Part shown: in pieces, positions 55,842 through 64,000 of the stretch
How the letters are laid out: every line of letters starts with the position of its first letter
Position numbering within the stretch: the first letter of the stretch is position 1
From: Hysterangium stoloniferum
Lineage: Eukaryota; Basidiomycota; Agaricomycetes; Hysterangiales; Hysterangiaceae
Assembly: GCA_015178975.1 (NCBI GenBank)
Contig: WHVD01000181.1
Span: 93,352 to 157,351 of the forward strand
Direction of reading: 5' to 3'
DNA length: 64,000 nt
Notes under the pieces: generated by a model
The model's input: only the letters and a program-made list of their open reading frames with translations
The model's database searches: none
Told to the model about the DNA's origin: nothing
Position numbers and translations under genes: made by a program

Positions 55842-58800
55842 TTAGAAACTATTATCTGGATAAGACTCTTTTCTCAATTCCTCATAATGCCCCTCTGCAA
55901 TTTCTGCCAGATTCCTAAAAAGGAGCATCTGACGGTGAGCAAAGGCTGCTGCCCCACGAGTGACATTGTTATTCCATTCTTCTAATCCTTGTCGTCCTTT
56001 CCAAATGTTTTCCAGGTATCTGAATGTTTTTCCAATCCGTTCTCCTTCAGCACCGAGTAAACGTACCTCCTCATCCCATCTGGCATGGCTAGCCTTTGCA
56101 TGCAACCACTCAATACGAATAACTAGGTGTCTGTTATAAAAATGCAGTTTATGGTTCAACAATTCTCACCTTCTGTTGTCCACCTATCCACAGCCCCCCG
56201 AATCTCATTTGGACTACTTTCATCATTAAATGTGACCTCCAACTTCCAAAACCAAGCCAATTCCCGTTTTCCCTTCCCACCACTTGCTGCTTTAGCTTCG
56301 GCCATCTCGCCTCTTTTTCCCCATGTCCGATGGTCATCCATCCATTCTGACAGCATAATGCAATCAGAGTCAGATAGTTCTTTCAGCTGAGACCATGTGC
56401 TGTTAGTCTCTGGAATTTGTGTGTTCCCTCGTAAATGCTCCAATGCTTTGTACGATCGTTGATAGACCTCCTTCCACTTCTGGACTTGGCTTGTTGCTCT
56501 ACCTGAGTTTCTGACCGTGTATAAACCCTATTACCACTGCCCTCTGCTGTGCTGTAATTCCGGCGGATTAAAAATGACTTTAACCCCAATGCTGTACGCA
56601 ATTTCTTCAATGCATCATGGGCTTGCCCAATTCGCAATTGTTGTTCGACAATAGCTAGTGCTTCGAGCCCTAACCTCCTTTGCGACTCACAAGGGAAATC
56701 TGATGGGAGTCCTAGAAAAGCATTTTCAGGATCACCTTCTGTGCATCTTAGTTCTTGTATGGCATCACTTGGCATGAAGTCGTTGAGGCTCTGAAACCAC
56801 ATATCCAGTGAACGGCTCATTTTGCGTCTGGATTCCAGCAGTTCAGCCTTCTGTCCATCAGTGACCATGTGCATCTTTCTGATATGAAGCATCTGTCTAT
56901 AGATAATATTATCAGGCCAACATCTTTGACGACTAATAATTTTCTGTCTTACTGGCGCATTTCAATGTCTATTCCCATATTTATCCCTACACTTCTCGAC
57001 AACCTAACTGAATGTGGAATCTGTAAGTGTGCTGAGTTTCTAATGGATGATTGGCCTTCTACTGCTTCTTCTTCTTGTAGTTTTTTCAGGATTGCCATCC
57101 GTGAAGGTGATTCAATAACACGGGGCCTGTACTGACTGCCATTAGACTCCACTGACTCCTTAGTGAGTTTTTCAACCAAGTCTATGCCCATGGCCTCCTC
57201 GAGAGCCTCCAATGTCTCACATTTTCTTGCACACATAGCCTGCCCTATCCGGAAAGCCTTCAAGACTCGGATACCTTTGGAGTGTGTCAATTAATATTAT
57301 ATATCCCGATTGTCATTACTCACTCTCCCCAGTTGCTTTTCTCCAGTTCCAATCACACATGGCATCGTTTATTGTGTCACGACGATGACCAAATCCCATT
57401 TCACGGATCGAGGTTGCCATCATCCCTAAGGCCGCCCAATTACTTTCCACCAACTCTCCGCAAGTGCGGCCCACATTCTTTGTCCAATTGAATGAAAATT
57501 TGTCCGCACACCCCTCAATATGTGCTGCAAGATGGAATTTTGGGACAAGCCAAACTACGATTAATGCTGAAAATAGTGATTGTTCAGTGGGTGTCATCAG
57601 TGGCCAAGACCTCTCTGCAATTCGTTCCATGAAATTAATATGATACTTGCAGGCAATATCATATGAAATGATGATGCGATGTAAACCCATCTGCATAATC
57701 CAGAGAAGTACTTGCACAAGTGCAAAATCGAAGTTCACAAATCTAGGTGATATCAAATCTCGCAACCCACTTGCCGATACCTAGGAGCTCACCTTTCCCC
57801 CTTTGGTAAGTCAACTGTACCACCTTTGAAAAATGCACCGCTTCTGGCACAACTGATTGAGATTAAACCAGTACATGGCCTATTCTTGGATTGACCTGAC
57901 CTGGCTGCATCTCCAGCACGGAATCCTCGGCATGTTATATCCTTGGCTTTACTCAAGTATGTATCATCTGATCACACCAAATTGAGCACTCACAGATGTA
58001 TCATTATCTGCCCCTCCCCGCACCTGACAAAAATCCTTATATTTGTCATTTTCTGCATAGAATGCACCATCACCAAATAGTGACGGGTCTGAAGCCTCCC
58101 CGCCACCTTTATTATTACGTCGCAAACGCATGTTCCCATCTCCACCAAGGAAAATTGCATATTTTAAATCACTGTTAGAAACACAAGTAAGTCATCAGAA
58201 ATTGATTCTATATGTAAAACTACTCCCGCATCTGGGTCTTCCCTCCAATTCTTAGGAATATTGATTCCTGGCATAGGGCATGATACACAGTCCATCCCTA
58301 TACCGATAATAGGAGATTCAGCATTCAGTGATGTCATTCCAGCACGTTTCCATGCACGAACTGCCCTCCATTGGCGTTGAATCTGGTTGAATTGGCGATA
58401 AACATCCTATAATGACGAGCAATGTAAGTTGCATCCCAGCACCAACTTCGAAATCAGAGCTCACCTGCACATTCCTTGAGTCTGCATTATCTGTTAGCCA
58501 TTGTATCATTCCACAAAAATCCCATGGAGTTAACCGTCCTACCAGGTTAAGCATATGAAATAATTTCATGACACGAAATGTGAATGCAGTCACTGGATGA
58601 AGGGTAGTTGCTGGGATGAGGGATACATTGAGGAGTTAGTCATGAAGCTCTGGTGCTCCTGCACAGCGACACCAACCAATTCGGACATTATGGAGACCGT
58701 TTGTGTCCATCACTGTCAGTATTTGTGATCCGCTGCCTGTATTTTCATGAGGGCATCGTTCTCCACTGTTATTCATCCCAAATACTAATCCTATGGATTC

Positions 58801-59310
58801 TAATGACCGTTTTTCAAAGCTTTTTCCATTCCACTTTGTGAGTCGATGACAAGGGAGTCGCCTATGTCCATCAATTGCACACATCCCACATTTTGATGCG
58901 CCATCATCACAGTCTTGGCAAATATATTCTGGAGGAAAACTGCATCCAACCATTCCACTGCATATTGCACCATTTGGTAGACATTCCTGTTTTAACATTG
59001 CATCAAGTAGATTATGCCGAAGCTGGGAAAAGTCGGGCCTTGTGTCGCCAGATATATTATGAGTATAACATGGCTGTCATTTCAAGGTAATGTCTATGAA
59101 TTGTCATATAGGTTATAACCAAACTTACTGGCTCAGGTTCATTTTCAACTATGTCACCATTGTCGTCATCAAGATGGAATTTATTTGGCTCAGGTGCTGC
59201 CGAAGAAAACCAGGGTCCAAGGTCAGGTGTGTTGTGTTTATGATTATGATGTGTTCCATCTCCAAACTGCTCTGGGAGTTGGAGCCTTGCTTGGATCTCT
59301 TCAGAATTGA
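55842..59310 (-). pseudogene. KDZ-family transposase with CxC2-type cysteine cluster
   Basis: On the minus strand, from about 59310: an acidic N-terminal exon (L-D-D-D-N-G-D-I-V-E-N-E). The cysteine cluster I-C-Q-D-C-D-D-G and C-G-M-C-A-I-D-G-H (58870-58930) follows, then T-V-M-D-T-N-G-L-H and T-A-F-T-F-R-V. Next are G-G-D-G-N-M-R-L-R-R-N-N (first Asp, 58100-58160), I-S-Y-D-I-A-C-K-Y (57640, second Asp) and G-R-T-C-G-E-L-V-E-S-N-W (57470, acidic third). H-R-R-D-T-I-N-D and D-W-N-W come after, and the helical C-terminus ends at 55842. Introns of ordinary size separate the pieces, and frame changes and stops occur (near 57780). KDZ enzymes are the DDE transposases of Kyakuja-Dileera-Zisupton elements, common in mushroom genomes. 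Confidence 0.85.
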
Positions 59311-60232
59311 GGGGTATGTCGTGGGATATATATGGAGGGTGTTTATAATTACTATAATCTCAAATATTTACTAATAAAAGTCTTATTTTTACAAAACTCC
59401 ATCTTTAAATAGTGATATCTATTCTGAAACAATTATATCATCAAAAAACAACCATCAGAAATAGTTCTCCATATTACATCTTATACAACCCATAGTTATT
59501 TAACAAATTCTATTGTATATAATTTCCTTCCTTTTACAGATGTCTACTAATACTTTTATTAGTACTTTGTCTTTTAAAAGCTGTAATGTAATTATTTCCT
59601 AATAAAATATATGAGATGTCATTGGAAATTTTTCATCCTATGGCCTTCTTTATTAAGTGAAATTACCTATATATTTTGGGTATGTTGAATCAAGTAGAAA
59701 TCTGTTCAGATTGACAGATCCATTCTGAAGTAATACATATGCATGGAATGGACTATCTAAAGGTATCTACTTTTTAAAAGTATTAGTGTTTCAAACTACT
59801 AATTTTTTTTATTGTCTACTCGTGTCCAGAAAGATTCTTTAGTTTGTAATGTATGAGAGAGTTTAAAACTTTTTGAAAGTTTTAAAAACCAAATTATGTT
59901 TGAATCACATCCCAGATGTTTAAATGACCTTTAGAGTATATTAGAATTTGGTATACTTAATAGTTTTCAGATATCCTCCTATGGCATGCCATTGATTGTG
60001 CGAGTAATTTTTACTTGGATGGATCTGTAAAGCCAGCCTCAGTTCCTGTTCTTTTTTGTTCCAAATATCTGCACAGTTGTTTTTTTACCCCTGAAGAAAA
60101 CATGGAGAGTCGAAATTAATGGCAAGGGCGAGTGTGGGTGATAAAAACTGGGTGTTCCATACAAGGCAACATTTAGTTTGTAAGCACACTGTTCATACCT
60201 CTGACTCTCAATGTCAATATCACAGGATCTAA
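59311..60232. other. AT-rich spacer between KDZ and Ulp1 genes; no gene recognised
   Basis: Divergent intergenic region of about 0.9 kb. Being upstream of both genes, it may contain their promoters, but no clear motif stands out. Confidence 0.4.
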
Positions 60233-61083
60233 ATGAACAATGGTATGTCTATCCCTGTTAATTCACTTGTTTGCTCTATATGTTTACACAATAGCAGGAT
60301 TGTGACTATTAGCACGAAAATGCCATACTTGTCACATAATGGGGAAGGTGTCATCAGACTTGGGCAGAAGGATTTGGAACGCTTTCAGCCAGGGTTTTGG
60401 TTCAATGATATTCTCATGTATTTTGGACTTGAGTAAGAGTATCTAAACTCCCATGTGTACAGCCAGCTGAATTTTCTTGCATGAAATCAAAGTGTTTGGA
60501 TGAAAAGGCATCTTGTTTCCCACTTGGGCCACCTAAAAGTGTGGACATTCTCTACATTCTTCTATTCATTCCTTGGTAAAAAATCGCAATCTGAAATTGC
60601 TCACTGGACCAAAGAGAGTGATATTTTTCAAGTTCGATTTCATCATTATCCCTGTCCACCTTGAGAATCACTGGATGGTGATTGTTATTGTCAACCCTGC
60701 TGCCGTACTAAGTGTTGGTTCCGATCTAAACCAGTAAGGATATTTTAATACTTGTTATGCCTTTTTTCATGAGCTTTTATAAGGTGTCATATCATTTCCA
60801 TGGATTCCTTAGCTTTACCAAGACCGGAGGTGTGTTCACATGTCAAAGAGTGGCTTCGTGGTGAGGCTAAACAGAAATACCGAACTGCCCTTGGTCTGAA
60901 CCTGAGTGTCAAGTAACCAAGGGAGGTTCCAGAGCTCTGACCGAATCAGCAGACCTGCTAATGTCTCTTTCAAACAGGTGCCACAACAACTGAACTCAAG
61001 TGACTGTGGTCCCTACTCTCTGTACAACATCTCACGCTTTATTCGTCATCACAAAGAAATTCTCAATTCTGTTAATGCGGTAT
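60233..61083 (+). pseudogene. Ulp1-type (C48) cysteine protease domain
   Basis: Exon pieces give F-Q-P-G-F-W-F-N-D-I-L-M-Y-F (60390), V-W-T-F-S-T-F-F-Y-S-F-L-G (60530) and, after a one-base frame change in a T run near 60630, I-P-V-H-L-E-N-H-W-M-V-I-V (catalytic His, 60655). I-S-M-D-S-L (Asp, 60800) and P-Q-Q-L-N-S-S-D-C-G-P-Y-S-L-Y (oxyanion Gln and catalytic Cys, 60975) complete the pattern. This is the His-Asp-Gln-Cys order of SUMO-type proteases. It lies head to head with the KDZ transposase. Ulp1 domains are known as companions of some large DNA transposons, so it may belong to the same element. The N-terminus is unclear. Confidence 0.7.
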
Positions 61084-61085
61084 GA

Positions 61086-61420
61086 CCTTTCACTCTTTCA
61101 AAACTCAACCAATTCTTCTCCTCTGCTCTCAACACCAGAACTCCCCACTCTCTTCCTAAACGGTTCTGTGAGATTTGGAGACAAGACCTTTGTCCCACAT
61201 TATTGCTCTATGCTGTGTGCATCAGCGGAGATCTGGCTATGTTCACCCTAGTTCTCTCTTTGTTTCGAAACTCAACTAATCCTTCTTTTCTGCTTTCAAC
61301 ACCAGAACTCCCCACTCTCTCCTAAATGGTTCTGTGAGATTTGAAGACAAGACCTTCATGCCGCATTATCACTTCTATACTGCGTGTGTGTATCAATGGA
61401 GATCTGGCTATTTTCACATC
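61086..61420 (+). repeat. Tandem duplication of about 170 bp after the Ulp1 domain
   Basis: Two similar copies (about 61093-61256 and 61265-61420) share ACACCAGAACTCCCCACTCTC, GGTTCTGTGAGATTTG and GGAGATCTGGCTAT. They may derive from the last exon of the Ulp1 gene. Confidence 0.75.
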
Positions 61421-61876
61421 AATATTGATAATATTGGGGGGTATTGAACCCAACATGATGCCGGAAATTATTGAGACAATGTTATAGTTGATTTAGTTGC
61501 ATATTGAAGTGCAGAATGTACCTGGATGTTTTTTAATGTGTGAATTCATTCCACAATGATACGGAATCTGATATGAAATTTCCCTTCATTTTGATCTATC
61601 CTTTGTCTAATTCTTCGAAAGCTTAAACTGGAAGTGCTGAAATGTATCAATCCCCTCCCTGAATTTAAGTGCAAATTTCATGCCGTTGATGAAGACCCCA
61701 TTCAACATGAGGCTGCACATAATCTGTAAGAGTCGAGTTGTCCTCTCCATTTAAGGAAGTTTGAATAATTAACTAAATATTAAAAGAACTAAAATAATTA
61801 CAGTAATAAAAATTAAAATATGGTGGAAGGGGAGAGATGAGGGAATCGGCAGCAAATTTATCACAGTATCTAAAAG
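61421..61876. other. No gene recognised
   Basis: AT-rich; contains a short acidic stretch near 61660-61725 in a frame without known motifs. Confidence 0.3.
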
Positions 61877-62252
61877 GCATGTCAGTATCCATGCTGCTAT
61901 CACCTGGAAACTAATAACATATTGAAACATACAGCAACTGGATGAACCTCAACTTTCGGCAGCAGTATGCATTTGATTCTGGGTACATTTGGGGTGGGTG
62001 GTGGAGGATAGGGTGATGTATATGATGCCTGTGCGAACAATGGGGTAGAAAGTATAGTAGGATTATTAGTGTGAGGTGGGGGTCGAGTGAGGAGTTGGTA
62101 AGAAAGTGGGTGCATTGTCTAAAGCTATGTCAGTGTTTATACTATGTATCAATTGGAAAAGTAATAGCATACTGCGACACAAGGGAGCTGGATGAATATC
62201 AACCTTTGGTAACGGGATACCGCTAATTCTTGCACATTTGGAGGGAGTGGTG
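61877..62252 (+). repeat. Diverged direct repeat, two units about 240 bp apart
   Basis: Units near 61877-61995 and 62117-62240 share TGTCAGT..T, ATTGAAACATACAGCAACTGG versus ACTGCGACACAAGGGAGCTGG-type sequence, and GGATGAA..TCAAC. Similarity is moderate. Confidence 0.5.
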
Positions 62253-64000
62253 AAGGGTGAGACCATCTACATGATGACTGTTGATATGACAAGGGATGTT
62301 GACTGCCCTAATCCATCCTCTTAATTCCCGAGCTGCTCATTTGCCATTCAATGTCATACTCTCGTATCCCTTAAAGATCACAAGGTACTCAAAATTTTAT
62401 AGCATTACACCTTGACCTTCGTACTCCACACGTCTTGTCTCATGTACACAGCACATGCAATGGAGAAGTTGTTTCTAATGAAGCCAGTGCAGCGCCGTTA
62501 GAGCAGAAACTCACCTCCCCAAAACCACTTGGCGGGCCTGGAACTGGTCAAAATCCCAGAGCAAGTTGTTCGCTATGGGGTATGTGTGTTAGTAATCCAT
62601 CCTGTCCTGCACATAAGCTTCCTTAGCTTTATGTTACATGTGTTTGCATCCAGCTTCCTTCCCCTGGAGCTTTACAACTCGTTGCTTCCAAATCTGGGAA
62701 GAGGTGCCATTTATGCTGCCAAAATCCACATGTTTGTGCACCTTGGTGAGTCGAAGGGCACACCAGGTTTTGGACTTGCAGTAGATATTGAGATTGAGGG
62801 TGTCACAGATGCAGGAATTGATTCAGGAGGCCCATGCTGTGAGCGTTTTATTTGCATTAGCCATGGGTCTGACTGACCATTGGTGATAGTTCTGTGATAG
62901 TTCTGTCAGTGTTCTCGTGCATTGAGCCAAGGGGTTGAGGTCACCGTCAAACAGAAAAAGTAATATTCACCTTTACCAAATGGAACAGTTTGTATTATAA
63001 ATAAATCTGTGAAGAATAAATTACATTACCTTTTATCGTGGTGTTCAGTGACTGACTCTCTTCAAGTAATAGGGACTGGACCATGTTGTTCCCATGCCCG
63101 CCCAGATGTATCAATAATACTGGTAGAGAAGTACTGAAAGAATTTTTAGCTGTTGTCCACACTCCAAGGCATAAATACTTATACACTCCCTCTTGTCCGA
63201 TAGATTCTGATGATGTCATCTTGCTTTGAGAAGGCTCGACAGGTTATTGAGCTGGAGGACATTGATTGAGAATGGAAGCAGGAAGCAGGACGAGAGGGTG
63301 TGTGACTGCTATAATATTGACACATTGTGTCACATGGGTCACACAGGGGGTTATCCCGGTTATCGATGTGGGTGGGTGTGGGTGGCATATGGTCCAAATA
63401 GTTATCAAGCTCGTTGGTTGCCATCCAGATCAGGTACTCGCGGGTATTGTCAAACAGGGCACCAAACAGTATTAACTAATAAGAGCCATATCATCCCCAA
63501 GCCAGTCACCTGCCACTAGCTCCATTCCGTGCCTGTGATTGCTGTCAATAGAGATGTATCTTATCAATGTAAAAGCTAGCCTACTCAATGGAAATTACCC
63601 CTGAAGTCAACGAAGGTAGGGAAATTACTTATTCAACCAGCAATCATATCGAAGTTGCAGCAACCCTCTCTTTATTAGGTCTATCTTCTCATTTTTAATG
63701 AGCTGGAGGCAGACCAAAGTAAGGGATCCTAAGGATGAGTTGCGACTAGGATAGTTTGTAGGTTTCTTAACCTTTGCAAGGCTTGTAAGATAAAAGATTT
63801 AATCTCATTTAAATGAAGTCTTCTATTTAATAAGAAACCAAGGGGGTTTTGACGGATTCAGAGGAATCATTTTAAGCAAGGGTAATCAAGGAAGCCCAGA
63901 TACATATAGAAGTTAACTTGCGGAGATTTCTCATTCAATAGTGCTTATCATGGCCTAGATGTCAACATGGTTTGAATGGTTAATAGTCATTTAGGTCGTC
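62253..64000. other. No gene recognised to the window end
   Basis: Frames at 62529-62876 and 63226-63519 (plus) and 62995-63424 (minus) lack recognisable domains. The first has a hydrophobic N-terminal half and an acidic Gly-rich end, but no start context or intron pattern to support it. No repeats or RNA genes noted. Confidence 0.3.

Overview
This window looks like repeat-rich nuclear DNA from a basidiomycete fungus, most likely an Agaricomycete. The evidence is short introns of about 50-56 bp with GT..AG ends, a KDZ transposase with a CxC2-type cysteine cluster, a Helitron N-terminal region, basidiomycete-style copia and gypsy elements, and relics of fungal housekeeping genes. I cannot name a species. 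I found no rRNA, tRNA, CRISPR array or bacterial-style operon. Almost every recognisable gene carries a stop, a frameshift or an insertion.

Layout. 1-1.7 kb: a copia element on the minus strand, split by an LTR fragment. 2.7-6.2 kb: a nested stack in which a long palindromic repeat holds a Tc1/mariner element, which holds a solo LTR (family A), which holds another solo LTR (family E); each level has its own target-site duplication. 6.2-7.3 kb: one copy of a 1-kb repeat whose inverted partner lies at 37.6-38.6 kb. 7.6-21 kb: a chain of decayed host genes (PIK1, CBC2, an RRM protein, SNRNP27, an unknown gene, a possible rRNA-processing gene, RPC11, RPT3, proline-biosynthetic P5C reductase, ALG13, an ABC ATPase), interrupted at 13.4-17.3 kb by a hAT element.

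21.6-27.7 kb: a second copia element on the minus strand, broken by solo LTRs and by a second Tc1 element that itself carries a solo LTR. 28.3-30.2 kb: a solo LTR (family B) containing a solo LTR (family C) with a 16-bp minisatellite. 31-35.6 kb: a gypsy-like gag-protease region without reverse transcriptase, followed by a proline-rich frame and a 319-residue frame of unknown function, then a pyrimidine-rich satellite. 39-40 kb: a decayed HEAT-repeat gene. 42.6-46.5 kb: three copies of a cysteine-rich zinc-finger-like frame, two of them forming a palindrome and the third joined to the middle of PIK1.

48-51.8 kb: more LTR remnants and a direct repeat. 51.9-55 kb: a Helitron N-terminal region followed by a degenerate satellite of about 75 bp. 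55.8-59.3 kb: a KDZ transposase on the minus strand, with a divergent Ulp1-type cysteine protease at 60.2-61.1 kb. The remainder shows only short duplications.

The genes do not form a working pathway. The window records repeated insertion, LTR-LTR recombination down to solo LTRs, duplication in inverted orientation, and C-to-T decay of coding frames. The observations most worth testing are a short box shared by unrelated LTR families, the zinc-finger/PIK1 chimera, the reverse-transcriptase-less gypsy unit with its unknown frame, the KDZ/Ulp1 pair, and the inverted 1-kb duplication with paired hairpins.
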